Of a stretch of DNA of 15,985 bases, positions 5,891-15,574 are shown piece by piece (positions within the stretch are counted from its first letter, which is position 1; every line of letters starts with the position of its first letter). Both the position numbers and the translations under genes were made by a program. Source of the stretch: Acidobacteriota bacterium. GTDB lineage: Bacteria; Acidobacteriota; Vicinamibacteria; Vicinamibacterales; 2-12-FULL-66-21. The notes under the pieces are model-generated. The model saw only the letters and a program-made list of their open reading frames with translations. It was not told the DNA's origin and searched no databases. The stretch lies in assembly GCA_020200195.1 (NCBI GenBank), contig JAIVJE010000294.1:1-15985 (forward strand). The letters run 5' to 3'.

Positions 5891-7960
5891 CTATCGGGCC
5901 AAGGTGGCCTGGAGAACGTTCTCGAGTGCCCAGACCTCCCGCAGGTCCTGCCCCGTGAAGAACGCGATCTGTTTGCCGTCTGGTTGCAGCCGAATACCGA
6001 GCGCCTTCCAGCCGCGGATATCGATATCGAGCTTTCGGGCCTTGCCACCAGTCACCGGCACCAGCCAGAGGTCCTTGGGCTCGAAGCGGTCTCCGGTCGC
6101 ATTCACGACGATCACGGCCTGACTGTCGGGCGTCCACGACATCCCGCCATAACCCTCCAACCTGTCTGGGTGATTCACGTGAAACAACGCCCGTGGCTCA
6201 CCCCCGGCGACTGGCCTCACAGTGAGGGTTGTCGTCTTTGTCTTGGGATCGACGACGACCAGAGCCAGAAATCGACCGTCGGGCGACAGCTCGACGTTGC
6301 CGCCGCCATCGGGTCGAGTGAACAGCTCCCGCGTGTCTCCGGACGACAGATGATGCTCGAACAGTCGCTGAGGTCCGCTACCCAGGGTGACGCGGCCCAC
6401 CTCGTAGTAGATCTTCTTGCCGTCTGGCGAGACCTGCACGCGACATAAGTCAGCATCGGCAATCACGGACGCTTTCCCGGTCTCTGCATCGATGCGGTAG
6501 ATCGCGCCATGCCCTTTGAAATCCCGGCCGAACACGACCAACGACCGTGAATCGGGCAACCAGCGCGGTTCGTTGATGTATAGGAGCGCTGGGCGCAATT
6601 CACGGACGCGACCAGACTCCACAGAACGAATCGACACAGCCTGCAGACCGTTCGCGGTCGTTGATTTGTACGCAAGCTGCTTCCCATCGGCAGACCAGTC
6701 AGGTCGGCCGCTGCGGAAGTTCTCCAGAACCGCCGGCCCCAACAGCCTTCCAGCTTCGAGATCGATCGGGGCGACCTGGAGGCTCAGCGTGCTGGCGTCT
6801 CTGACAATGTGCAAAGTACCTGACGCAGTGAGTCCCTGCGACAAGACCGATCCGATATCAGGCTTGAGGAGCGCCGGCGCGCCACGGGGTTTCCCATCGG
6901 TGACGGGCTGCGTCCACAGCGCCACGGCGTTGGTGCGATCGCTGGCAAAGAGTAGTCGGCTGCCGTCGAGTGACCACCCCATGACCACGTCGTCGCCTGG
7001 ATGCTGGACGGCAGGCGTTTCGCTGCTGCCGTCGACGGCGATGATGAAGACATCCCGCTGCGCCTCGGCATCGTTGGCCGGCAGATCGTAGGCTAGGTAT
7101 CTGCCATCAGGCGAGAAGAACATCTTCTTGGGGCCACGCCACCCAACCGTCTTCAACCCTCGAAACGAGCCGTCCTGAACACCGATGATCGCGATCAGCC
7201 CGCTTTGATCCTTTCGGGTGACGAGGACAGCGAGTGACTTGTCGTCTGGAGACCAGTCGGTCGGATTGAAAAAGTCAATCTCATCACTCGCGTACACGCG
7301 CCGGGGTTGCGGGATGCCCGCCCCCTCCACGCTCATGATTCGGAGTTCGTTGGTAAAGGCGGGCTGGCTGTAGGTCCGCCAGCCGTACGCCACCTGCCTC
7401 CCATCCCGCGAGAAGGTGGACGAGTAGGCATTTCCCACACTCCAGTCCTTATTGCCTGTGAGAGGCCGGTCCGTGCCTACCACGAGATCGTGCAAAATCA
7501 GGTTGCCGGTCAGATTCCAGTCTGTGTACGAGATGAATCGGCCGTCCGGCGACACCCTGCCATCGCCCCACGTGATGTCTGCACCAGCCTTGACCACACG
7601 GTCGCCAGTGGCACGCGCGCCGGAGTTCGCCCCACCGAGTCGCGCGCGAGCCATAGCGACAGCATCCTTTTGATCGCCGAAGTCACGAATCACGCGCTCG
7701 TATATCGTCCTGGCCTCGGCGTTCCCAAGCTTCTGATGACAGCCGGCCATCCGGACGAGCGCACGGGCCGCCAGCGCGCGGTCGCCGCTCTGAGCGATCG
7801 TTCGATACAGCTCGATCGCACCCTTGAGATCGCCTACAACCTCCTCCTCGTGCTGCGCCGCCTTGAACTGGGCCTCGCTCGAGCGAGTGGCTTGGGCGAG
7901 CAGCAGCGTGCTACTGGTGACTGTCGCGATAATTACGGCGAGCAGCAATTTGTTCTTCAT
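5891..7960 (-). CDS. Exported PD40 beta-propeller protein (TolB-like)
   Basis: The 689-residue protein starts with a signal peptide (MKNKLLLAVIIATVTSSTLL...AQA). A tetratrico-like helical region follows (about residues 25-105; KGAIELYRTIAQSGDRALAARALVRMAGC). Then come about eleven PD40/WD40-like blades, each with an SPDGR-type turn such as SPDGRFISY, SRDGRQVAY, SPDGRYLAY, SPDGKKIYYE and QPDGKQIAFF. Such proteins fold as periplasmic beta-propellers and usually bind partners rather than catalyse. This combination is common in acidobacterial regulators and surface proteins. The ATG at 7958-7960 is preferred over the upstream TTG because GGAGG lies 9 bases before it. It sits between the two-component genes and the peroxidase gene on the same strand. 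It is not the classical TolB of the Tol-Pal operon, because no tol genes are nearby. Confidence 0.82.
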   Translation of the reverse strand: MKNKLLLAVIIATVTSSTLLLAQATRSSEAQFKAAQHEEEVVGDLKGAIELYRTIAQSGDRALAARALVRMAGCHQKLGNAEARTIYERVIRDFGDQKDAVAMARARLGGANSGARATGDRVVKAGADITWGDGRVSPDGRFISYTDWNLTGNLILHDLVVGTDRPLTGNKDWSVGNAYSSTFSRDGRQVAYGWRTYSQPAFTNELRIMSVEGAGIPQPRRVYASDEIDFFNPTDWSPDDKSLAVLVTRKDQSGLIAIIGVQDGSFRGLKTVGWRGPKKMFFSPDGRYLAYDLPANDAEAQRDVFIIAVDGSSETPAVQHPGDDVVMGWSLDGSRLLFASDRTNAVALWTQPVTDGKPRGAPALLKPDIGSVLSQGLTASGTLHIVRDASTLSLQVAPIDLEAGRLLGPAVLENFRSGRPDWSADGKQLAYKSTTANGLQAVSIRSVESGRVRELRPALLYINEPRWLPDSRSLVVFGRDFKGHGAIYRIDAETGKASVIADADLCRVQVSPDGKKIYYEVGRVTLGSGPQRLFEHHLSSGDTRELFTRPDGGGNVELSPDGRFLALVVVDPKTKTTTLTVRPVAGGEPRALFHVNHPDRLEGYGGMSWTPDSQAVIVVNATGDRFEPKDLWLVPVTGGKARKLDIDIRGWKALGIRLQPDGKQIAFFTGQDLREVWALENVLQATLAR

Positions 7961-8021
7961 GCGAGACAACCTCCCTGACTGCAGGGTAGGAGTCGAGCAT
8001 CATCCGCCAATCGCCCCACGG

Positions 8022-8720
8022 TCATCGCTCGGTCACGCCTTCGCCATCGAACCTGTAGCCGAGTCCTCGCAGGGCGACGAGGTATCGCGGGTGCGCCGGA
8101 TCGGGCTCGATCTTCTTACGCAGGCTGTTCACCTGGTTGTCGACGACGCGGTCGGTGACGTGCGTACCGGGTCCCCAGACCTCGTCCAGCAACTGGGCGC
8201 GTGTGAGCAGACGTCCCGAGCGACGGACGAACGCCGACAACAGCTTGAACTCGAGCGCCGACAGATCCACGACCTTTCCCGCACGCCGCAGTTCGCACCG
8301 AGAGAGGCTCAATTCCGCGTCGCCGAAGCGATGGACGTCGGGCGCCTGCGCGGCGCTCCGGCGTAAGTGTGCCTTGACCCGCGCGCGCAACTCGCGTGCG
8401 CTATAGGGCTTGGTCACGTAGTCGTCGGCACCTGCTTCCAGCCCCATGACCTTCTCCGCCTCCTGTGTCCGTGCGGTCAGCATCACGATGGGCGTGTCCA
8501 CGCCGGCGCGTCGCACCTCGCGGCACACCTCGAACCCGTCGCGCTTGGGCAACATGACATCCAGCAGAATCAGGTCGAACTCCCGCGACATCGCCCGGCG
8601 TTCGGCCATCTCTCCGTCGATCGCCAGCTCTGTCTCGTAGCCCTCCCGGCGCAGGTCGTCTTCGAGCGCCAGGGCAATGCTTGGCTCGTCCTCGACAATG
8701 AGGATCTTCTTCATATTCAT
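8022..8720 (-). CDS. OmpR/PhoB-family response regulator
   Basis: The 232-residue protein has a receiver domain (about 1-120) with acidic pocket E10-D11, phosphoacceptor D54 in LLDVMLP, switch Thr82 and K104 in VTKPYS. A winged-helix domain follows (about 130-230), with the typical ends LTRAQLLDEVWG and RKKIEPDP-HPRYL--LRGLGYRF. It binds DNA once phosphorylated by its kinase. Its ATG overlaps the kinase stop by four bases (ATGA at 8717-8720), so the kinase and regulator are co-translated. An internal ATG two codons later is the alternative start. Possible binding sites lie upstream of the kinase gene at 10674-10717. Confidence 0.93.
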   Translation of the reverse strand: MNMKKILIVEDEPSIALALEDDLRREGYETELAIDGEMAERRAMSREFDLILLDVMLPKRDGFEVCREVRRAGVDTPIVMLTARTQEAEKVMGLEAGADDYVTKPYSARELRARVKAHLRRSAAQAPDVHRFGDAELSLSRCELRRAGKVVDLSALEFKLLSAFVRRSGRLLTRAQLLDEVWGPGTHVTDRVVDNQVNSLRKKIEPDPAHPRYLVALRGLGYRFDGEGVTER

Positions 8721-10648
8721 GCGTGACTCGGCCGCACGGGGAGCAGCGCCGTAAAGCGGCTCCCCCGTCCTGGCTCGCTTTGTAGTTCAAGGCGCCCACC
8801 GTGCGCCTTCACAATCTGCTCGGCCATCGTCAATCCGATCCCGGTGCCTTTGACATTCAGCGCCCGGGCTGACGACCCGCGCGCGAACTTTCGAAAGATC
8901 GCTCGGTGCTCGTCCTTCGGAATGCCGACCCCTTCGTCCTCAACCGAGATGCCGACGAAGGCGCCCTGCGGTCTGACGGACACCCTGATCGGGGACGATT
9001 CGGGTGAGTACTTGGACGCGTTGTCCAGAAGGTTCCGGAGCGCAAGCGCCAACGCCTCACGGTCCGCGCGAATGCGGACTGGCTCGCGAGCTCGGACGGA
9101 GAGCGCCTGCCACTCGATGCGATGCGCCGCGGAAGGCGCGTGGTCGCGACACTCCTGAACGACCTGCTTCACCAGTTCTGTCGCGTCGGTGTCGACAAAC
9201 TGATAGCCACGGCGTCCGGCGTCGATGCGGCCGAAGTCCAAGAGGCTCTCCACCATCGCGTGCAGACGGCGGCTCTCCCGTCCGAGCGCTCCGTAGTAGA
9301 GCGGCAGCCGGTCCGGAGGAGTGGCTCCCTCCTCGAGCATCTCCGTCAGATGGCACATGGCGGTCAGCGGCGTCCGGAATTCGTGCGAGACCGCGGCCAC
9401 GAAGTCCGATTGGAGCCGTGCGACGTCGAGTTCCCGGCGCACGGCCCGGAACACGAAATAGCCCGCGGCCGTGATCGCCAGGAGCATCACACCGAAGCCG
9501 GCCGCCAAGACGTTCCGTCGCGAATTCGAGATCGCCTGTGCCGCAACTGGATCCGCAAGCGCAACGTGGATGGTCCACGGCAGGTCCGTTTCCCGAAAGG
9601 TCCTCGTCACTCGATCGGCGTCGGCGACCGGACTGCCCCAAGACAGGCGCCCGGACGGATCCTCCAGCGCCAGCCGAACATCGAGGTTCTGCAAGACGGC
9701 CTGCGTGGACGTCATCAAATCGTCAACGCGACCAATAAGAGCGGCCGTGCCGGCGGGTGTGCGGCGCCAGACCGCGGCAAACACGGACTCGTTGACGGCG
9801 CTGGCCGCCCGGCCCGCAGACTGCTGCTGCCACAGCGGCCACAACGCTTCAACCGCTCGAGCAAGATCCAGGCTTGGACGGCTGGTTTCTGCCGGGGCAT
9901 GCGGGGTTGACAAGACTTCCTGATAGAAGTCGAACGTGGCCCGATCGATTTGGAAGCGCCCGTCGAAGAGCGCCGACACGAGGAGCTGCTTCTCCTTTGC
10001 TGCCTCGTCGCCGCCGGTCGCGTTCAGCAGGACGATCCGCTCTCGGCGTGCCACGAGCTCGGCAGGTGACCCGGCGACAGGGGTCTCGCCCAGTCCCGCC
10101 AACTCGCCGTACACGGCAAACGCCTCCCGAAGCTTCTGCTGCTTTCGAAGGACGCGAGCGAGCCGCATCAGCGCGGCTCCGCGAACCGATCGGTCCTTCG
10201 ATGCGGCGATCGCACGATACGAGACGGCGACGTTCGACAGGTCTTGGTTGCGGAACTCCTGCGCCTCGGCGTCCGCAAACAGTATCGCGGGCACATCAAG
10301 CGGAGGCGAGGCTTTCGGGTAGTACGGCAGCCGGACGCCCTGCCGCTGAAGGAGACGTGAGTCGAACACGAGGAAGACGGCGTCGGCAGGAAGCGAGACC
10401 GATTCTCCCTGCGCGGCCGGGATCAACAGATCGTTCCGGGCGGCCAGACTGCGATCTATCTCGCGGGCGGCCAGCGCAGCGGCGTTGTCGAGCCGCTCGC
10501 GAACACGCTGGACATCGAGCGCGCGGTCCTGCTCCAACAGCCGCCACCCGAGCCAGCCGACGGCCACGAGCGGAATGCCCGCCAGGAACACGAACAACGC
10601 CAACAGCGTTACCGGCGCCGCGAGCTGATTGCGCAATGCTAGACCCAC
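8717..10648 (-). CDS. Membrane sensor histidine kinase, TPR-like sensor region
   Basis: The 643-residue protein has a membrane segment at about 12-38, a large extracytoplasmic region (about 40-378), a second membrane segment at about 380-402, and a HisKA/HATPase kinase core. Phospho-acceptor H422 lies in AAVSHEFRTPLTAM, the N-box in NLLDNASKYSPE, and the G-boxes in VEDEGVGIP and GTGIGLTMAEQIVKAHGG. No HAMP or PAS domain is evident; the kinase core follows the second membrane segment directly. The sensor part contains a helical, tetratrico-like stretch near 130-185 (YRAIAASKDRSVRGAALMRL), which recalls the N-terminus of the PD40 protein encoded downstream. The start is GTG at 10646-10648 with a weak ribosome site, chosen because the first membrane segment follows closely. 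It leads the four-gene minus-strand block. Confidence 0.9.
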   Translation of the reverse strand: MGLALRNQLAAPVTLLALFVFLAGIPLVAVGWLGWRLLEQDRALDVQRVRERLDNAAALAAREIDRSLAARNDLLIPAAQGESVSLPADAVFLVFDSRLLQRQGVRLPYYPKASPPLDVPAILFADAEAQEFRNQDLSNVAVSYRAIAASKDRSVRGAALMRLARVLRKQQKLREAFAVYGELAGLGETPVAGSPAELVARRERIVLLNATGGDEAAKEKQLLVSALFDGRFQIDRATFDFYQEVLSTPHAPAETSRPSLDLARAVEALWPLWQQQSAGRAASAVNESVFAAVWRRTPAGTAALIGRVDDLMTSTQAVLQNLDVRLALEDPSGRLSWGSPVADADRVTRTFRETDLPWTIHVALADPVAAQAISNSRRNVLAAGFGVMLLAITAAGYFVFRAVRRELDVARLQSDFVAAVSHEFRTPLTAMCHLTEMLEEGATPPDRLPLYYGALGRESRRLHAMVESLLDFGRIDAGRRGYQFVDTDATELVKQVVQECRDHAPSAAHRIEWQALSVRAREPVRIRADREALALALRNLLDNASKYSPESSPIRVSVRPQGAFVGISVEDEGVGIPKDEHRAIFRKFARGSSARALNVKGTGIGLTMAEQIVKAHGGRLELQSEPGRGSRFTALLPVRPSHA

Positions 10649-10673
10649 CCGTTACCTGCACATTCTACTCGGG

Positions 10674-10717
10674 TGTGTCAGGCGCCTATCGACGGTGTGT
10701 CACGGTTCTGTCAGCCG
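10674..10717. promoter_or_regulatory. 11-bp tandem repeat array, Pho-box-like operator
   Basis: Four consecutive 11-bp units read TGTGTCA-N4, CCTATCG-N4, TGTGTCA-N4 and TCTGTCA-N4. A 7-bp motif plus N4 repeated in phase is the architecture bound by PhoB/OmpR-type regulators (the Pho box unit is CTGTCAT-N4). The array ends about 26 bp before the kinase GTG start, and TAGAAT lies between array and gene on the minus strand (10663-10668) as a possible -10. Autoregulation by the response regulator is inferred. The right end of the array may come from module 2. Confidence 0.4.
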
Positions 10718-10774
10718 CGAATTGGCCGAACAGGGTGAGTTCGTTGACAATGGAGGCTGAACGGAGGGAGCCCA

Positions 10775-11005
10775 ATCCCGGAACTCGCGCGCATCACTCG
10801 TGACCCTCGCGTAATGGGCGGAAAACTTTGCATCCGTGGCATGCGTGTGACGGACGGTACCGTCGTCGGGCTGATGGCGGCTGGTCGGACTAATGAGGAG
10901 ATCCTCCGCGAGTACCCGTACCTGAAGGTCGCGGACATCGCCTAGGCCCTGTCCTATGCGGCCTGGCGGGCCGAGGAAGTCGAAGTCCCCCTGAGGCAAC
11001 GGTGA
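10775..11005 (+). pseudogene. DUF433 antitoxin, decayed copy 2
   Basis: Read in frame, this matches copy 1 closely (ITRDPRVMGGKLCIRGMRV, EEILREYPYLK, LSYAAWRAEEVEV). However, the start codon position holds ATC (10775-10777) instead of ATG, and an in-frame TAG (10943-10945) replaces the Glu codon of the last helix. No other ATG, GTG or TTG start is open upstream in that frame. The terminal TGA still overlaps the toxin-remnant GTG as GTGA (11002-11005). The antitoxin is therefore almost certainly not produced in full. Confidence 0.85.
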
Positions 11006-11379
11006 AGCTGCTCGTGGACATGAACCTGTCGCCGAGTTGGGTCGACCGGCTGACGCGACATGGATTCGAGGCGGCCACTGGTCGACTATCGGCGCAGCAA
11101 CCGCGCCTGATGAGGAGATCCTGGCGTGGGCACGTGAACGTCGATTCGTCGTGTTCACCAACGACCTCGTTCTCGGCGATTCTCGCCGCCCCTCACGCCG
11201 GGCGCCCAGCGTCGTGCAAGTCCGAACTCAAGACCTCTTGTCGGAAGCGGCGGTGAGTGTCGTGGCGACAGCGATTGAAGCGTTCCGCTGGGATCGACGG
11301 TGGCGCGCTGCTATCAATCGATGAAGCCGGAACACCCGTGAGGATGCTGCCTCTCCGTCGCTCGCGACACCTGACATAA
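11002..11379 (+). pseudogene. DUF5615 toxin, decayed copy 2
   Basis: The start KLLVDMNLSPSWVDRL-RHGFEA is intact. A base is lost just after it (GGCCAC where copy 1 has GTCCAC), pushing the conserved HWSTIGAATAPDEEILAWA into another frame. A further deletion hits the catalytic TNDLDFS block, which now reads TNDLVLG, and the frame shifts again near 11285. The original frame is regained at the end (RMLPLRRSRHL, TAA 11377-11379). With at least two frameshifts and loss of the acidic block, this toxin is inactive. This fits decay of its antitoxin, since losing the antitoxin alone would be harmful. Confidence 0.83.
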
Positions 11380-11733
11380 CGGCCGTCGAGAGGCGCTGCG
11401 GATGCAACGGCTGACGCCGCAAGCGCCCCGATCTGCCGCCCGGCCGGCGGACAGCGAGCTGATCGGCGAGACTTGGAAATCCTCGCCCCTTGGTTGCTGT
11501 CGGATCCGAAATCGGAGGGGAACGCATGGGGGGAACGCAAACGCGGGAGCACCGTTCCCCCTGCGCCACTGCACGCCTCTGACGCCTCCGCACTCGCGGT
11601 GCGATCGCCGTGCAGAATTCAAGAAGGCGGCGATGTTCTTCCTTCAGTGCGGTTTGCATGGCACAATCACGGGCGGCGCTTTGAGCCGCCCGTTCCCAGC
11701 CGCGCCCGTGTCGCAACGGCGCAAGAAGGAGTC

Positions 11734-11810
11734 TGGGGCGTGAGCGACCCCCACTTCGCTGCCCCCTTCTTCGCCCCACGCCCCGTCTGGAGGGGGTCGC
11801 TCACGCCCCA
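11734..11810. repeat. 19-bp perfect inverted repeat, 39-nt loop, copy 2
   Basis: TGGGGCGTGAGCGACCCCC (11734-11752) and its exact complement (11792-11810) match the arms at 2527-2605. The loop length is identical and the first 26 loop bases are nearly identical. Sequence around the hairpin is much less conserved than the hairpin itself. Confidence 0.85.
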
Positions 11811-12069
11811 CTTGCGTGTCTCATTCGTCCGGTCGAACTGCATGCAGTCGCTGTCATTCGTCGAGCGCGCCGCCGCGTATTGCAGCCGCACTGTCCGGAT
11901 CAACGCGCCTGTCAGGTTTCGCCGGGAACCTGCGTTCATTAGGGTGAGCGCGCACTCGCTCTGAATCACACCTGCGGCGGTTGTTGACCGCTGCCTCCTG
12001 CTCCTCTTCCACCCGCGCGTCTCAATCACCTTGTGAGTTTCGGGAAGGCGAACCGGTCGCATGCTCTGC

Positions 12070-12201
12070 GGCCATCACGACTCGAGATTGTCCGGCGCTC
12101 CGCGGCCCAGTCCAACCACTCCGCTTCGCTTCGTCCCCTGGCGGGGCTTCGGGCTTGACAGGACCGCGGCTGCGCCGGCTCTTGGCAATTGCGTGATGGC
12201 C
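12070..12201 (+). ncRNA. Candidate structured RNA domain, copy 2
   Basis: The closing stem GGCCATCACG (12070-12079) / CGTGATGGCC (12192-12201) is a perfect 10 bp. Inside, ATTG 12087-12090 pairs with CAAT 12186-12189, CCGGCG 12092-12097 with CGCCGG 12173-12178, then a CCGCGG/CCGCGG stem and an apical CCCC-TGGC-GGGG hairpin. Relative to copy 1, loops and unpaired bases vary more than stems. Confidence 0.4.
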
Positions 12202-12264
12202 TCCAGGCAAGCCGTCGACGCACTCAGCGGGACGCAGTGATTCACTCTCGAAGGAGTCGGCGTT

Positions 12265-12449
12265 ATGATGCGGTCTCGAGAGAAGCGCAGTCGACAGCCT
12301 CGACGCGGAAAGCCAGGAGGTATGCCGCATGATCATCGCGACGAGCCGCTGCGCGTGCTCGTTCGCACGCTCGCTCGGCAAGCGGCACGCGAGGCGTTCG
12401 CGCAAGAGCTGGCGATACAGCGGCAGGATCGACCTGAGGTAACCGTGCA

Positions 12450-12453
<4 letters not shown>
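12265..12453 (+). CDS. Small basic protein upstream of recombinase, copy 2
   Basis: The 62-residue protein has a basic N-terminus (MMRSREKRSRQPRRGKPGG) and a C-terminal amphipathic helix (DEPLRVLVRTLARQAAREAF). Its stop overlaps the recombinase ATG in ATGA (12450-12453), a strong sign of translational coupling. Copy 1 has the same layout. An internal ATG with AGGAGG just ahead (ATGCCGCATG, from about 12320) could start a shorter form that keeps only the conserved helix. No known family is recognised and the function is not assigned. Confidence 0.65.
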
Positions 12454-14114
<1,661 letters not shown>

Positions 14115-14127
14115 TCAGAAGAAGATC

Positions 14128-14157
14128 ATCGTAGCATGACGTCGCAAATCCCCGCAA
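14128..14157 (-). promoter_or_regulatory. Possible tRNA-fMet promoter
   Basis: On the minus strand, TTGCGG (14152-14157) and TACGAT (14128-14133) are separated by 18 bases. TG one base before TACGAT gives an extended -10. The tRNA 5' end lies 13 bases downstream. Confidence 0.45.
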
Positions 14158-14210
14158 CCTCGGCCGGCCAATCGCGCGATGATAGCGAACGCCAACCCGG
14201 CAGCCGCCAC

Positions 14211-14432
14211 TCATTCTTCCGCGGCGACAGGCAGCGCGCTGAAGTCGAGCAGCATCTCGACGCCGGACGTCTCGTGGTCCGACTGCGAGGCGCGTCGAGC
14301 GGGACACGTCACGGGCTCGGTGCGTGCCTTCACCGGCTCGAAATAGCGCCACGCAATCTCCGGCGCGACGTATCCGATCTTCGCCCCGTTGGCCAGCACC
14401 GCAATCGCGTGCGGAAAGTAGCGGTTGATCAG
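14211..14432 (-). pseudogene. HIRAN-domain remnant
   Basis: INRYFPHAIAVLANGAKIGYVAPEIAWRY matches the second half of a HIRAN domain (family pattern N-YDP-AI-V------IGYVP-E-A). HIRAN domains bind DNA ends or stalled forks and occur alone or fused to helicases. The expected first half is missing. The only ATG in frame (14535-14537) would overlap over 100 bases of the EF-hand gene and gives unrelated Arg-rich sequence. Recognisable homology begins almost exactly at the EF-hand stop codon, so this looks like a 5'-truncated gene left by a deletion or rearrangement. The Thr/Arg/Ser-rich C-terminal tail is not recognised. A downstream-start mini-HIRAN is possible but unsupported. Confidence 0.55.
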
Positions 14433-14752
14433 CGGCGACGGTGACGCTTCGAACGGCCCGCCTGCAGCTCCGTCATCGTCAGAGCGCCGTCCTTGTTCGC
14501 GTCGAGCTTGTCGAAGACCTCGGCGGCGCGCGGCCACTCGGTGCGCGATACTGTACCGTCACCATTTATATCGAGTTTCTTGAACCGCTCGGCAGGGTTG
14601 CGCTTCCGTTGCGTATGCCCGTCACTCCGACGACGCTCGCCGCGCATCTGTTGCTGTTCCTGGGGCGGGGTGGGCTCTTGATCCGCGAGTGCAGGCGACG
14701 CGATGGTAAAGACCAGTGCGGAGGCCGCCGCGGCGAGTGTCAGTCTGCGCAT
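14429..14752 (-). CDS. Secreted EF-hand calcium-binding protein
   Basis: The 107-residue protein has a signal peptide (MRRLTLAAAASALVFTIASPALA), a Pro/Gln/Arg-rich linker and two canonical 12-residue EF-hand loops: DINGDGTVSRTE at 61-72 and DANKDGALTMTE at 84-95. Position 1, 3, 5 and 12 ligands are all present, so it should bind calcium outside the cytoplasm. The tail is basic (SKRHRRR). The ATG has GGAGGG 7-8 bases upstream. It is divergent from the Sir2 gene, with about 70 bases between. No partner is evident. Confidence 0.82.
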   Translation of the reverse strand: MRRLTLAAAASALVFTIASPALADQEPTPPQEQQQMRGERRRSDGHTQRKRNPAERFKKLDINGDGTVSRTEWPRAAEVFDKLDANKDGALTMTELQAGRSKRHRRR

Positions 14753-14821
14753 GTCGTGTCCCTCCAGAGGGAAATGTCTGATGGGTTAGACCCGGCCCGC
14801 CGGAGGAAGTTAAATAGATGA

Positions 14822-15574
14822 ATGGACGACCGCCTTCAACAGCTGGCGAAACGGCTGAGCGGCGCGACTCGGGTCACTGTGATGACCGGCGCCGGCGTGT
14901 CGGCCGCGAGCGGCGTGCCCACCTTCCGCGGACCGCACGGCCTGTGGCGCTCGTTTCGTCCCGAAGATCTCGCGACGCCTCACGCCTTCGCGCGCGATCC
15001 GCGCATGGTCTGGGAGTGGTACGACTGGCGGCGATCGCAGCTGGCCGCATGTGAGCCGAACGCCGCACACGACGTACTGGCCCGCTGGAGCGCCCATCCG
15101 GGTTTCACCCTGATCACACAGAATGTCGACGGCCTGCACGAACGGGCCGGCACCCGCGACGTGATCCGCTTCCATGGTTCCATCTGGGAGCTGCAATGCG
15201 CCGAGGAATGCCGTGGATCCGGTTCCGGGTGGGAGGACCGTACCGCGCACCTGGATCCGCTGCCGCCACGTTGCCCGCCCTGCGGCGGTCTGGCCGGGCC
15301 TGGAGTCGTCTGGTTTGGAGAAGCGATCGATCCCGCGGTTCTCGCGAGGTGCGAGCGCGCCCTCGCCTGTGACGTCTTCCTCTCAATCGGGACGTCGTCG
15401 ATCGTCTACCCGGCCGCGGGGCTCGTCCACGCCGCGAAGCGGCTCGGCGCCTTCACCGCCGAAATCAATCCCGAAGCCACCGAGGCCGCCGGCGATCTGA
15501 ACCTCGCCATCGCGATGCCAGCCGAGGATGTGTTGCCTCAGATCTTGGGCAGCGTCACTTCGAGCTGCGACTGA
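14822..15574 (+). CDS. cobB: Sir2-family NAD-dependent protein deacylase
   Basis: The 250-residue sirtuin removes acyl groups from protein lysines using NAD+. Visible motifs are the NAD loop TGAGVSAASGVPTFRG, TQNVDGLHERAG with N101 and D103, and catalytic H118 in FHGS. The zinc cysteines are C126, C130, C151 and C154; the first pair is spaced CxxxC rather than the usual CxxC. GPGVVWFGE and SIGTSSIVYPAA follow. WEWYDWRR supplies Tyr67 and Arg70 in the Y-x-x-R spacing that marks SIRT5/CobB-type enzymes with desuccinylase activity. The ATG at 14822 is used; GGAGG lies 15 bases upstream, which is rather far, and the nearby ATG at 14818 is in another frame. The 3' end overlaps the convergent dcd gene by 37 bases. 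Confidence 0.92.
   Translation: MDDRLQQLAKRLSGATRVTVMTGAGVSAASGVPTFRGPHGLWRSFRPEDLATPHAFARDPRMVWEWYDWRRSQLAACEPNAAHDVLARWSAHPGFTLITQNVDGLHERAGTRDVIRFHGSIWELQCAEECRGSGSGWEDRTAHLDPLPPRCPPCGGLAGPGVVWFGEAIDPAVLARCERALACDVFLSIGTSSIVYPAAGLVHAAKRLGAFTAEINPEATEAAGDLNLAIAMPAEDVLPQILGSVTSSCD

Larger units (their letters stand above)
11380..12264 (+). other. Structured non-coding spacer, module 2
   Basis: This is the counterpart of 2247-3077. Stems in the same order are: GGGGGAACG 11529-11537 / CGTTCCCCC 11553-11561; ACGGGCGGC 11669-11677 / GCCGCCCGT 11685-11693 (7-nt loop, as in copy 1); 19-bp arms 11734-11752 / 11792-11810 (39-nt loop, as in copy 1); GCGTTCA 11932-11938 / TGAGCGC 11945-11951 (6-nt loop, as in copy 1); and the domain at 12070-12201. 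Reading frames here are not shared with copy 1 over any complete ORF. Confidence 0.5.

Noticed and set aside
7961..8021. Separate promoter or terminator between the regulator and propeller genes
   Set aside because: The 61-base gap shows no clear -35/-10 pair and no hairpin with a T-run, so I left the four genes as one probable operon.
14433..14537. ATG-initiated extension of the HIRAN frame into the EF-hand gene
   Set aside because: The extension is Arg/Gly-rich and is the EF-hand coding DNA in another frame; the EF-hand frame has a signal peptide, two complete loops and a good ribosome site.
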